From assembly GCA_028023455.1 (NCBI GenBank), contig JAQFVV010006272.1, forward strand, positions 2,064,586 to 2,128,585: a stretch of 64,000 bases of DNA, in the 5' to 3' direction. The first letter of the stretch is position 1. Each line of letters starts with the position of its first letter. Shown here piece after piece: positions 38,034 through 50,445 of the stretch. This DNA comes from Epiperipatus broadwayi (taxonomy: Eukaryota > Onychophora > Udeonychophora > Euonychophora > Peripatidae). A program made the position numbers and the translations under genes. The notes below the pieces were generated by a model. It saw nothing but the letters and a program-made list of their open reading frames with translations, searched no databases and had not been told where the DNA came from.

Positions 38034-38124
38034 GTTTTTTTTATATGTCAAAATCATTAACCAGGAAGTGAACCTGGGCCAGCTGCTTGGAAGGCAGCTA
38101 TGCTAACCACTAGGCCACCAATAC
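38034..38124 (-). mobile_element. tRNA-Gly(TCC)-derived retroposon
   Basis: Minus strand reads GTATTGGTGGCCTAGTGGTT, then the anticodon arm AGCTGCCTTCCAAGCAGCT, then a B box GGTTCACTTCC. It closely follows tRNA-Gly(TCC). A short tail and A-run follow. TTGTAATT at 38026-38033 and 38125-38132 is a possible 8-bp target duplication. The acceptor stem is broken, so I call it a SINE or tRNA retropseudogene. Confidence 0.75.
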
Positions 38125-38279
38125 TTGTAATTTTTTTAGCAATAAATTAAATCAATAGCTCTAAAATTTGAGCAAAGTATCTATTGTAACTATAATGTCA
38201 TTTGAAGTAGTCTAAATTATATACTTATTAAACCATTAAACACCACATGATCACCATTCTTTATGCTTACACTTGGAGA

Positions 38280-38784
38280 CTAAACTATCCATATAGTAAT
38301 GCCACTCAGTGCAAGCCAAAGTAATCAATGGATGTAAGAAGGTTTGTGCATAAAATTCCTATCTATTGCCTGCTCATCCAATATTCCAGACTGGTTTCTA
38401 GCTTGTGGCTTTCATCATTGAGGAGCCTTGGGTCTGTGAGTGCTTCACCTAGATCTTAGATCTAATGCAATCTTCTGCTTTGAGTCCAAAACGAAGACAT
38501 GTTTTTATTGTATTTTCATTTTGGACAATTGTGTTTTCATTTTGGACTCAAAGCTTTATAGTAGCTAATAAGGTAAAAGGTGGCTGCTGGAGCATTGCAT
38601 TAGATCCTAAGATCTAGGTGCAGTGCTCTCAGATCCAAGGCTCTTCACTGTTGAAAGCCACAAGATAAAAATTAGTCTGGCCATATTGGATTAGGCACTA
38701 GATAGGGATTTTATGCACAAACCTTCCTGCATCCACTGATTACTCTAGCTTGTACTGAGTGACATTACTGTATGGAGAGTTAGC
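38280..38784. repeat. 500-bp foldback just upstream of the 110-bp exon
   Basis: Left arm 38280-38492 and right arm 38540-38784 are imperfect reverse complements (TAGTAATGCCACTCAGT versus ACTGAGTGACATTACTG at the outer ends, TTTGAGTCCAAAA versus TTTTGGACTCAAA at the inner ends). The right arm ends about 88 bp before the exon. It is related to 31.2-31.4 kb. Confidence 0.85.
38386..38425 (-). ncRNA. Hammerhead-like motif, one core base changed
   Basis: Minus strand. ATGATGA (C3 is A), stem II AGC-CACAA-GCT, GAAAC, CA, GTC. Stem I TCA/TGG(A) is short. The inverted mate at 38642-38678 (CTGTTGA ... AAAAT ... GTC) is more decayed. Confidence 0.4.
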
Positions 38785-38872
38785 CGATGTATATATTTAT
38801 TATTTTGTTATAGTCTGTTATCAATAATTTTATTTTTTAATTTGTAGTATTTTAATTTTGTATTTATTTTAG

Positions 38873-38982
38873 GAATGGGTTGATTATCAATTATCTTGGA
38901 ATCCTGAAGATTATGGAGGAATCAGTGTATTTAGAGTACCTAGAGACAAAATCTGGAATCCAGATATTGTTCTTTTTAATAA
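38873..38982 (+). CDS. nAChR subunit, 110-bp exon of the ligand-binding domain
   Basis: Thirty-six codons plus two bases (phase 2 end, donor GTAAGT). Residues [17 protein letters not shown] and [11 protein letters not shown] are hallmark nAChR sequence: the loop D and loop A regions of the agonist site, with the WxPD core-folding motif. The exon joins in phase 0 to the 45-bp exon. The next exon should begin by completing Asn and reading ADG; I did not find it in the remaining 25 kb. DYQLSW, PRDKIW and FNN resemble insect beta1 more than alpha7-type subunits, by memory. Confidence 0.95.
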
Positions 38983-39132
38983 GTAAGTGTTTGGATTTTC
39001 AAATTTATGAATATAAATTAAATTACATAATTTTGTGCACCTTATTAGGATTAGTATATTATTTTGTGAAATTAATTGTAAAGATATTACACAACCCACA
39101 CACATATATAGTAATTTATTAATAATTAGATG

Positions 39133-39135
<3 letters not shown>

Positions 39136-39187
<52 letters not shown>
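39136..39187. repeat. (TA)n microsatellite, about 26 units
   Basis: Perfect dinucleotide run about 150 bp after the exon. Confidence 0.97.
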
Positions 39188-39190
<3 letters not shown>

Positions 39191-40116
39191 AAAAGAAAGA
39201 TTTTCACAAACTTATAGAGGTAATTATCAAAATATAACTATATTTTCTCATGAAATCTGGAAAAATGTCAGCTACATTAAAGTAGAATATGTATTTCTAA
39301 TTCATTATCCTTCTATCAGTTACAGGATTCATTTAAAAGTAATTTCACTTTTGGCTTAATCAGATAAACATACTGCTTTTATTATTAGATCATATGGTTT
39401 CAGTTTACAATGGGTTTTTTATCAGACTCATTGCTAAAATTTTATTTAGATTATTACATGGTAAAATTCCTATTATGTTTTAATATATATATATATATAT
39501 ATGTAAAAAACTATAAATACCCATTATAAATATACTATATGTAAGTTCCAAATAATTTTAATGATAAAATAATAAAATATATATTTTAATTAATTAGGCA
39601 TGCTTTTGATTATGTTGGAATCCTTATGAACTGTAAGGTGATATGGAAGTTTAATATCACATGATTTTCCATGAGACGTGCATGTCAGTATTTGCTGCTT
39701 GTCTATTTATTATATTATCTTTAAATTTATTTATCAATATTGCTTCCTTACTTTTTCTTTTTTTATGATTTCTTTCTTCCATTAATGTTTTTGTATCATT
39801 TCCATTAAAAGTAAATTTATAATTACAAAATTTTTCATGGTCAAAGAATACTGAGGTCATATTTAATTGACTATTTACAGTTTTTTTATCTAATTATATA
39901 TCTTTTTTTCAAAGCACATCTTTAGTCCCTGATATATAATTTTTTACAACCACATATAATCTTATAAATTATATTACTTCTTTGCATTTTAGTTATAACA
40001 GCTTTTAGAATTATTAATTAGTCTATTTACATTTGGAAGAACATAAAATAAAATAATCAATAAAGAAAGTCATGTATAATGTGACATTGCTTTTATAAGC
40101 TTGTATTTACAAAAAT

Positions 40117-40333
40117 GTAATACAGAGAGCATTCCAATATTACATATGAAATAAGTGCTGGGTTTTGAGTTAATATTTTAGATCTAGTGTCTGAATATTG
40201 TAGCTCCTCACTGAGGTGAGCCATAAGCTCAAAACCAATTGGTCTGGGGATAGAAGTACTCTGGATAAAGATTTTAAATATTTTCTCTTACTGCATTTAT
40301 CAATTAAGAGTTTGTTTGAGCTCTCTGTATTAC
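40117..40333. mobile_element. 217-bp short element with 14-bp terminal inverted repeats
   Basis: GTAATACAGAGAGC at 40117-40130 and its reverse complement at 40320-40333; AAAAT on both sides may be a 5-bp duplication. It splits the PLE fossil. It contains a hammerhead-like motif and shares GATCTAGTGTCTGAA with the 28.5-29.0 kb repeat. MITE-like in form, but the class is uncertain. Confidence 0.65.
40205..40250 (+). ncRNA. Hammerhead-like motif with all three stems
   Basis: Stem I TCCTCA/TGGGGA (6 bp including one G-T), CTGAGGT, stem II GAGC-CATAA-GCTC (4 bp), AAAAC, stem III in the self-complementary ACCAATTGGT, then GTC at 40242-40244. Two core bases are changed (A9 to T, G12 to A), so it is probably inactive, though its helices are the best preserved of the set. 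Confidence 0.5.
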
Positions 40334-40608
40334 AAAATGAAATATTGTATTTATCTTTAAATATATTTTTAATTAATTTAGATTAAACATTATTTACAAA
40401 TGGCATAGTTATCCATCTTTTATTAACTAATTTTGTATTATGATTATTCTTCTTATTATTAAACCTATTTAATGCACATAAAATTTGGTTTCTATCATAT
40501 CCTACTTTCATAAGTTCATGAGTAAAAAGTTCAATATTTTGATTATTATCACTTTTATTTATATTTGCATAATTTATCATTATTATTATAATGTAAAATT
40601 ATTTGGAA

Positions 40609-40610
<2 letters not shown>

Positions 40611-40666
<56 letters not shown>
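40611..40666. repeat. (TA)n microsatellite, about 28 units
   Basis: Perfect dinucleotide run. Confidence 0.97.
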
Positions 40667-40667
<1 letters not shown>

Positions 40668-40669
<2 letters not shown>

Positions 40670-41810
40670 GCTCAAGCTTATTTAAATAATGAATCTTCAA
40701 TCTATTGTCAAATCAATCTCTATAAGTAAAAGATATTTCTCATTTTTCACTCTAGTTAAAATTCAGTCTATAACAGCATGAAATTTTTATATTTCTTGAA
40801 ACTTAAATAAATCCCATTAAACAAACAAATATAACCTATTTTGAAAGCAGACTTAAAAATAATTATTTTAAAAATTTTTAAACCCAACTGCTATTTATTA
40901 TTATTTAGCTAGTAAACCTAATTTTGCACAAATCTAGATTATTCTGTATATGTAATCACATGATAACAGCCTGAGGTCATCTAAACCATGAGTCTTCAGC
41001 TGGTCGTCAAGGCAATCTCTGTAACTAAAAGATGAATTTCTTTATTCTAAGATTTTAATATAGAAAAGAAAGTTGACACTTAAACTATGACAGATCGAGA
41101 TTTTTAAAAATTGTTTAGTTCAAATAAATCTTTATTAATCAGGCAAATATAACTTGCTTTTAAAGATAGAATAATAATAATTTTTAAAAATTACAAATCC
41201 CACTACTATTCATTATTACTTAGAAAATAAACCTGATTCTGCATAAAAGTACTTAGTTTATAAATATAAATCAAATGATAACAGCCCAAGCTTAAGTACA
41301 CTATAACTCTTCAATCTTTAATCAATATAACCCTTAAAAATAAAGAATGAATTTACATCTTTTAGTCTGAACTAAGATCTCAATATAAACAAGAAAGTTA
41401 TTACCTGAAATGTAACAGAGTAAGATTTTTGTAATTGCTAGAAGTTTAAATAATCCCCATTAAATACACAAGCATAACTTGTTTTTGGAAGAGATTAATA
41501 ATAATTTTTAAAATCTTCAACCTCACTGCTATTCATTATTAATTTGATAATAAATCTGAATTTTCACAAAGCGAAATTTCTTTATAAATGTAAATCAAAT
41601 CATAACAGCTCATGCTTATTTACACAATAAATTTTTAATTTGTTATCAAAGCAACATCTATAAATAAAAAAATTACTTAGATCTAAGATTTTAATGTCTG
41701 CAAGAAAGATGGCATTAAAATCTGGATTCCAACAGACTGAGCTTTTTATATTTCTTAAAGTCTTTATGCCTCTATTAGAATCCATATTTTGTTTATATAA
41801 ACATTAAATA
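40668..41810. repeat. Tandem satellite, ~305-325-bp unit, nearly four copies
   Basis: Diverged units are marked by AACAGC.CA.GCTTA-like starts at about 40668, 40975, 41279 and 41603. Each is followed by TCTTCAATCT-like, then AAGATTTTAAT-like, then TATTCATTATTA-like blocks in the same order. The last unit is incomplete. Confidence 0.75.
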
Positions 41811-41849
41811 AGATAGCATTTTTAATACATATGTAATTTAAATAAAAGA

Positions 41850-42550
41850 AAACTACTCTACTTCTCATGATGCTAGGAATAGACACTCTCCACGTCAATG
41901 ACTGTTTTAACAGAACAGGCAGATACCCAACCACCATTCATTGCCAGTGTTGGAAAATGGAGCATGATTTTGCCAGATTTTTAAATCAGCTTATTACTTG
42001 TAAAGGTTTGAATTATAAATCCCAGGACAGAGACAGCATCTTGTTTTAATGAACTATGGACCACATTAGTTTATATAGAATGCAATTATTAAATAACATA
42101 ATGCTTTAAATATATTTATATATGTAATTTAAATGGTAGAAATAACCTTTCACTCATATGCTATGAATAGACAGCCTCCATGTCAATAAATGTTTTAAAA
42201 GAATAGGAAGCTATCCATTCTTAAAGCTTATTTTTAAATAAATCAACATCACTGATAGCAATGGAGCACAATCTTATTTAAGATCTACATTTTATCTAAA
42301 TTACATATTTATTTAAAATGCCACTTATTTAATATTTACATCTATATAAAATAATGTGGTTTATTATTAAAAAATAAGATGCTTTCACTGCCCTGGGATA
42401 TGTAATTTAAACCTTCATTAGTAATAAACTGTTTAAAAATCTGGCTTCTAAATAAAATCACATTTCATTTTTTCAGCACTATCAATAAAAGCTTTAAGAA
42501 TCAATGGCTGTCTATTCATAATGCAAAAGTGAAAGGATAGTTTTATTTTA
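41850..42550. repeat. Inverted repeat
   Basis: About 41865-42067 is an imperfect reverse complement of about 42352-42530 (CCAGATTTTTAAAT and its inverse; AAATCCCAGGACAG and CTGCCCTGGGATAT). A shorter related piece lies at about 42150-42230. Confidence 0.65.
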
Positions 42551-45299
42551 TTTGGATTACATGAGTGTATGTGTGTATACATGTGTGTAAATAGAATTTT
42601 GAGCTTTTTGATGTGAGTATTTCACTGTTTATTAATACAAAATGGTATTTGAAATGGATATATCATTTATTATATGGATTATCTGGGATGTTGAGTGGCT
42701 GTTGCTCAAAATAGTAACAATGTATCATTAATACTAGATGAATTTTAAATGAAACTTCAAAACTGTCATCATAATAACAACCAACCATACAAATAAAACA
42801 ACCCAAACATTATATTCACATATTTCATTTGTGAAAATATTGCTTAAGCACATCTGCAAATATACATAGAAAAACAAACTTTTCTTCAAGTAATATTAAT
42901 ATAAGACTGAATAATAATTTGTTCAAAACAATGTTGAAATAGATTTCCAAAAAAAATTAGTTGAACAAATTATCTTTGCATAATTTGGTACAATAGTAGA
43001 GTGGCATCTATGCACTCAAGATACACACCTAGATCTTGAACTTTGTATAAAGTTCTTAGCAATAAACTGTTTGACTATTTTTATTATTGATCTTTAAGCA
43101 TATTTTGTGCTGATCTTTTTTTATGATGAAATTTAACATTAACTTTATCCAATATTAAACTTTGAACAAAATATGAATCATTTTAAATGTTTCTAAATAC
43201 TGAGAAATGCTCTGCAAAAGATTACTAAGAAGATTAAAACTATTAGATATTTTAGAAGATTTAAATAAAATATATATTTTTATATTATGATGATATAATA
43301 TAAAATATATTCTGTAATCACTTTCAAATATTGAAAATGGAAATTTATATACAGCATCGTAAATTAAAGAAACATGCCAAAGACTTTGCACAATAGGCCA
43401 CATCAAACTGATTCATTCATAACTTTTTTAATTCTCAATTAAATTTTAAATATTATTTGATAATATATGTCAGAAAAAATCTTTAGTATAATGGCAGATG
43501 TTAAATTCTATGAAATAGTTTTTACTTTGTAAAGTTTATTTATAAATACTGTGCTCTATGCCAAAAATAAAATAAAATTTACTGGAATGCTTTATAAAAC
43601 ATTAATATTCATTGATTATGCATTTTTGATAAAAGAGTTGGAAGTAGGATGATTCAATATCTTTGAATTATCAGTAATCTAGCAATGCATTTTTCCAGTA
43701 GATATTTTATAATAATAAAATCTAAGATAATTAATCATATGATATTTATTTCTACATTATCTACTTCTACTAAAAATTCAAAAGTGTTAGTTAAAGTCAC
43801 TAAGATATATTATAGCTATTAAACCAGATTAATGGCTATAGATGAGCAAGAGAATTAGCTTAGATTCAAAACAGATGTATTTAAAGACTTTCAAATCATT
43901 AACTTAGTTAACATATCAGTAGCTTCACCACAGGATAGTCACAATGAACAGTATATGTTACCTGTGAAACTCAATCAATCAAAAAGTGGTCATGGGATGT
44001 TGATAGCTTACTATTCAGGTTTGCTTAAATAGAAAGTTATATAAAATTTATAATAAAAAGAGCTAGAGATTGCATTATTTACAAATGATATTTATAAGCA
44101 TATTATTTTATTGATGTATATGTATACATGACTATTTTTTATAATGTTATTATATTAGCAAAATGTTATTTTAAATAAATAATATATGTGATTGAACAAT
44201 AGAATAGTAGTAAAACAGTTTTAAGAAGCTCTCTGCTGTACAAAAACTGCTTTAACATTCCTTCATTAAAAAATGGTGAAGAAAGTAATAATCACTAGTT
44301 TGCTCAATTGTTTTTGGTGAAGGAATTTTTCTTGTTTTGACTCTAATTAAAAATTTCCCAATACTTATTTATCAATCAGTAATCATGTGAATAAATCTGG
44401 GGTGTGTGTGTGTCTTAATCTTGCTTGAAAGATTCTGATTTATGTCAGCAAATTTTCAAGCTCTGTTTATATTTGAATATCAGATTATTAGACTTAGAGG
44501 TAGATTAATTAACAAATTACTACTAAGCCTATTATGTACATACACAAACACTATAATAAAGAATAAAAAATCAAGCATACTTTGAACACAATGACATTGT
44601 AATCATGTAACAAAAAACAAAAAATAATTTACCATTAAAATTTAAAAATCCATTTTCTGCTTATTTGAATGTTATTGGTCTTTGATTCACCATGTGATCA
44701 TTTTGTCAAAAAATCAAGAATTTTTGTTCTTTTCTTTTTTTTATTGTTTCTTTCTTTCTTCATAAACCACTTCAACTTTATCTGGATCAAATCCAAGTCC
44801 ATATTCCTTTTCATGATTAAAAAATATAGATATATTTGTAGCTTTTTTGTACATAAAGGAATGCTACATCATTCTTGTGATCAAATTTTCCTTAGTTTCC
44901 TATGGCTTATTAATGAATAATACAATTGGCTATTTCTCCACATTATAAACAACATTACAACATCATTCTTTCTATTTTCTCTTTCATATTATTAGATAAC
45001 ATTCAAATTTACAGATATTTTAAAGCCCCCATTTAACTGATCTATGCAAATCATTCTTAATTTTATTTCCAATATTTAGAACATATGTTTTGAGTAGGAA
45101 TTTTGATTGTAACTTCATGATGACATTTTGTTTAGCTACCTTCAATTATATAACATTTTTATGTGAGTTAGAAATGCATAAATGTGAAAACCTGTTTAAT
45201 ATTAAATGGGACATTGTTGAACTTTGGAAAGTTAAAATAATAGATGAAAATACAATTGATTAAAAATTTGGTCAATGTATATACTAGAAATTTACATTA
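42551..45299. other. Intronic AT-rich stretch
   Basis: Nothing recognised. Confidence 0.35.
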
Positions 45300-45600
45300 A
45301 AAGTACAAGTGAAGTAGGAATCATTATAAATAAATAATGAAAAAATAATATTGTGAGATTGGTGTTATATTAGATAGATTAATTATTCATCTCAAAGGAA
45401 AATTCCAAATATAGATAATTCAGGTTTATATCCCAACAAGTAGTTATTGTGATAGTGAATTCCATGGTTTTTATACAGATGTACAAAATGCTTCAGATCA
45501 CACTAAACAGTATTTTAAAACTGTCCTAAAAGACTTCAATGTTAGAATTAGAGAAGTATTGAAAAATTAAAATACTGTGATAAATTTGGTTATGGTGGAT
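45300..45600 (+). pseudogene. LINE endonuclease relic
   Basis: On the + strand, IQVYIPTSSYCDSEFHGFY (about 45427-45483), then TVLKDFNVRI (about 45520-45550), match the YAPTSSY...FY...GDFN region of RTE-like APE endonucleases, with G changed in GDFN. Preceding residues (GIIIN) fit the GVGF block. Possible remnants continue to about 46080. Confidence 0.6.
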
Positions 45601-48600
45601 AAAAATGGGATTCATCATATAATGTCATCAATCAGAATCCTCAACCCAATCCTTGTGAGAGAGTCATGAGGGAGCTTAACCATGCCAGATTAACAAGACA
45701 AAATGGTGATGAGCTATATTAACAGGACCTATAATGAATCTATAGGTTTCACAGAAATATGGTTGCATTTTGGTAATGGCAATCCACCAATGATAAAAAC
45801 AGTATTACCAGTTGTCCTAGAAGAGATAAACAATGCAAATGATTTAGAAAAGACTTGTTCCCTTTTGAAAGAAATGGCATAGAAGTATAGAAGACAAGGA
45901 ATACAGACACCCTGTAAATTTAAATATAGGTGACTAAGTTTTGTTCAGGACATTACATATTAGTAGCCAAATGTGGCATCAATACAAAAAAAGTTTTCAC
46001 ATTATGTGAATAAGCCATTCATGATTAAAAGGAAAATTGCAGACAAAACTTTCTTATGGAAGGCAAACAGTGTATAAGGGGAATATATAATGTCCAAAGT
46101 ATGTCCATTTATTGAGAAAGCTTAATTTCATGATTGAAAAGTGTTATAATGTATTTTTTTATATATTAATTTTTGGGTATGACCAAGTAAAATCTTTTTT
46201 TTTTTGGCAAACTGTAACTGATACGAAGCAATAATTATATATGCTTCATGTCTGTAATTTAAAAAATTGGAAGGAATATTAAAAATAATTTTTTTGCACA
46301 ATTTTGATTATATACATATAATATATATACACAGATAAATGTATACAGTATAATTAAGGATAAATTTATTTTAAAAGTATGTTAAAACAAAATATGTTTT
46401 TATTAACAATTACAAAGTGGAAATGAAATTCTTAGAAAAAGTGATTAAAGTGTTTCTAAACATCTTATTAATTAAGGAGATAAATATCTGCCATAATTTA
46501 GGCTATTATTTTATTAATCCCTTTCAAAGATAAAAATTTGTAAATGGTATGAATTAGCAAATCGAACTGCAAATCAAAATGGAGATCAGACTTTATTTAC
46601 AATCAATAGATTGAAGGATTTAAATGACTACTGCTGGATTCTATTTTTGCTGACAAGCCAGGTCAAAAAGATATAAGTAGGGATTTAAGCTGATTCTGAG
46701 GATTTTACTTTTATTCTGCTGTGTGTTTTAAGTAATCCAGCTTATCTTATCCAGCTACTGTGTTTTTTCATGTGTTTTGGCTTTTACACTATGCAGGAGT
46801 AGAAAAGCCAGCATCTGCTTCATTCTGACCAATCAGCAGAGGGCAAGCCATAGTCCATAGATGAGTCATGAAAGAAAAGTCATTAACTATTGATGAAACA
46901 TCTTGAAGAATGTTCCCAGTATGTTTTTGATGTATACACACAAACTTCAAATGTCCAAAGCTTCAGTGAGAAATTAGTTGTCAAGCAAAGAATAAACTAT
47001 CACCAAAGATGCTTCATAAATTTTGAAGGATGATCAAAACCTTCTGCCACCATAGCTATGGTTCAATAAATAAAGTTCACTGAAATATAGAAATACCTAA
47101 AGAATGAACTGAACTTTTACTGCTGAAAGAAACTGGGATAATCTTTTTTAACAGAATATTATAAATCTCTAGCTTTACTATTATTTTATCTCCTCTCTAA
47201 TGAAAACGTTTTAGTCAATAATTTTTGTGTTAAATGTGTTTATAAATAATATGGCAAGAGATTGTTGTTTTGTTATCTTTACCATGCCACAATTTACTCA
47301 GTGATAATTTTATATAAAGCAATTAAAGTTTATTAATCTCTGGCCATGCTTACGATTTATGAATTTCAATTAAACATACAATTTCCACTTTATTTAAAGT
47401 ATAAACATCAGTTTAAATCTGTAATTTAACAAATGGAGTTCAATCTAGTTGCATAGACAGGCAGGATTAAGGTTGTCATTGATTGCACATGAATAGTTTT
47501 AAGCAAACCATCACTCCAGGCTTGAGAAGGAATAATATAGAGTATTCGCTGAATTTAATTGCTTTAATTTATGCTGTCTTTGTTCCAGAATGTGACACAC
47601 TTGTTTACTTTGTTTATATTAGATGATTATAACCACTATTTGCAATTAGTGGCCTCTTACTTTCATTATTTTATTTAGTGCAATAGTATGCTGCAGATGA
47701 AAATTCTTACTGTATATTATCTACCTTGGCTTTATACATGTCTTGATGTAATACATATACATCTGCAGATCACTCTTATGCATTGTACATTTATTGTGAG
47801 CAGTAATACATAGTCGAAGTTTATTCCTACTGTTTATATATACCTGTTTCATGCATTTGTTAGTGCTTCATAGATTAATGTAATACAGATGTAATTTCCT
47901 GTATTACATTTTCTATATTATTGTAGTTACTTCTCTGTGTTAATGTTTGAAGTTAATTATAGCATTCAGTTATTTAACTAGTTTCTAGAATAATCTATCT
48001 TTGTCTCTTATTTGCCAGGTCATTTAATCTTAAAACTGTGACAACAATTACTTGTGAAAAAGAGTCGATGTCATGGGTTGAGATCTTTTCAGAATCATAT
48101 ATTATACCAGTATACATATATGTATATTGTCTCTGCATAAAATACATAAAACTAATAAATAAATATTAATAATAAAGTTTATAAATAAATAATTGTATGC
48201 ATGTGTAAGTTGATAAGCCAGTTATGCTTTTAGAATATACATAAATACATTGTAATATCTCATTTGGGGAGGGGGGTATCATTATTTTGCAATCAATAAT
48301 TTAATTGAAATATGACGAGAGTTTCATGTGTCTAGCTGATTTTAGTGAGCTGTAAAAAATAAATTGTTGTTCTGGGTTATCAGAATGTGAATGTACATGC
48401 AGATTGCCTTTAGGGGAATTATGTATGAGTTGTACATTTTGGACAGTTACAATATGTTGGTATTTTGAATGTTATAATAATGTTTTATTTTATATCTATA
48501 TGTGTGTGTCCAATAAATCTATATAAAATTAATATGTATATTTATACTTTTATGATAAACGATGTATCCAAGAAAAAAAAAACTAGATAGAAGCTAAATA

Positions 48601-49551
48601 TTTCGGTTCAAAAGAAATTGGCTGTCAAAATTTTTTTAGACTCCACTAAATCATCGTTCAATAACACAGAGTTTGTAATAGATTAGAAAATAGACATAAG
48701 AGAAATCTTGAAATGCACAAATGATTAAATTGTTTAAACAAAAAAGATATCTCTTAAAAAAAAATCTATTATTTGAAAGTTCTTACTTATTTACAAAATC
48801 ACATAATTATTTTTAGCAATATACACTATTATGATTTTATCCCATTTTGTTTCTCATTGGCAGAAATTATTAATATTATAAAGTTTTCCTAAACTTTAGT
48901 CTATAATAACCATAATGCTATCCATAAAACAATGGATATTTTTTGTATAAGTTTTTCTGTTTGTTCTTATAGCTAAAAGATCCAAATAAACATTTGTCTT
49001 CTTCTGCTCATGAAAATAATATGAACAACAGACGTCTTTATGTGAATGATAATGAATTTGTGTGTGTGTGTATATATATATTATACAGGAATTTATGTCT
49101 CATGATGAAATTAAAGTTTTAATTCTTAAAAGTTCTTGAATCTACCATTAATATATATGCACATTTTATTTTATCCATTTGGGATGAATAAATAATTATA
49201 AAGGACCATTATGGCTAACAATGCCACTCTCTACAAGGAGATAATGCAATACATGTGCAGTAATTTGAAATAACCAGTTACATGCCCTTTACATACTCAA
49301 CTAACAACCTATTTATCTTAAGTTAGAAATGAACGGTCTGACAATAAATATGGCACATGATGAATACATTTTATATAATTTATTTTTATATCTTCATCAT
49401 TTAATAAATGATTACAAACAACATACAAGTATATAAAAAAACGTGATAATAATTGACACACATACCCATAGAAATATTTACCAATATTTTGTAATTTTTT
49501 ATGATTACTACATATTTATAAATTGAAAGTTAATAGCATAAGAAAAATAAC
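45601..49551. other. Intronic AT-rich stretch
   Basis: Nothing beyond possible LINE debris up to about 46080. Confidence 0.35.
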
Positions 49552-49560
49552 TAATATAAC

Positions 49561-49655
<95 letters not shown>

Positions 49656-50054
49656 GATGATGATGATGATGATGATGATGATGTTATGTTTCAAAGCAAA
49701 ACTTTATTGAGTCTAAAAAGTTACAGAGTCATATATTGATTTTTGCAAATGAAAAACAAATTACAACTTTCAGTATATAAGTCTTTATCTTTTCTGCATA
49801 CTTTTTTTTTCTTCTTGTTTTTAAATTTGGTCTTCTATTTAGTTCAGTGTATGCTTGCATTTTTTTTAAAATTGGAAAAAATGCTGATGTTGAAAATGTC
49901 ATCATCTATCTTATTGGTCTTTATATTTCATAGACTGGATCTTTGTTTCAAGTGTGACCATGTGGCTGCAAATATATCTGGTTGAGTTAGGATGCTGTCT
50001 CTTTTTCTTAATAGTTCTAGTTTTATTGAATATGTTGCTGGGTTGGTGTCGAGG
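49552..50054 (-). repeat. Extra copy of the LINE 3' end with composite microsatellite
   Basis: About 98-99 percent identical by eye to 50055-50571. It contains the last codons of LINE ORF2 (LELLRKRDSI, DIFAATWSHLK), the 3' UTR and the (TCA)n(TTA)n(TGA)n tail. Both copies start with TAATATAACTTC. Confidence 0.9.
49562..49683. repeat. Composite (TCA)n(TTA)n(TGA)n array, copy 1
   Basis: TCA units at 49562-49607, TTA at 49608-49653, TGA at 49654-49683. The outer blocks are reverse complements of each other, so the array can fold as a hairpin with a TTA loop. Confidence 0.95.
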
Positions 50055-50063
50055 TAATATAAC

Positions 50064-50201
<138 letters not shown>

Positions 50202-50445
50202 TTATGTTTCAAAGCAAAACTTTATTGAGTCTAAAAAGTTACAGAGTCATATATTGATTTTTACAAATGAAAAACAAATTACAACTTTCAGTATATAAGT
50301 CTTTATCTTTTCTGCATACTTTTTTTTTCTTCTTGTTTTTAAATTTGGTCTTCTATTTAGTTCAGTTTATGCTTGCATTTTTTTTAAAGTTGGAAAAAAT
50401 GCTGATGTTGAAAATGTCATCATCTATCTTATTGGTCTTTATATT

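Larger units (their letters stand above)
33884..38872 (+). other. nAChR intron, 4,989 bp
   Basis: GT at 33884 and AG at 38871-38872, phase 0. It contains a hairpin, a LINE relic, two tRNA-derived SINEs and a 500-bp foldback. Confidence 0.9.
39640..40600 (-). pseudogene. PLE fossil interrupted by a short element
   Basis: On the minus strand, 40383-40580 reads ELFTHELMKVGYDRNQILCA and WITMPFV, like the RT C-terminal part of PLEs. After the inserted element, a GIY-YIG relic IYKIICGCKKLYI lies near 39930-39985. The C-terminal RKSKEAILINKFKDNIINRQ is in the open stretch at 39657-39860. Same order and orientation as the 18.6-20 kb fossil; dead. Confidence 0.65.

Noticed and set aside
38911-39217. 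YIYIYI-type proteins at TA repeats (also near 40.6, 61.1 and 63.5 kb)
   Set aside because: Dinucleotide repeats read as protein.
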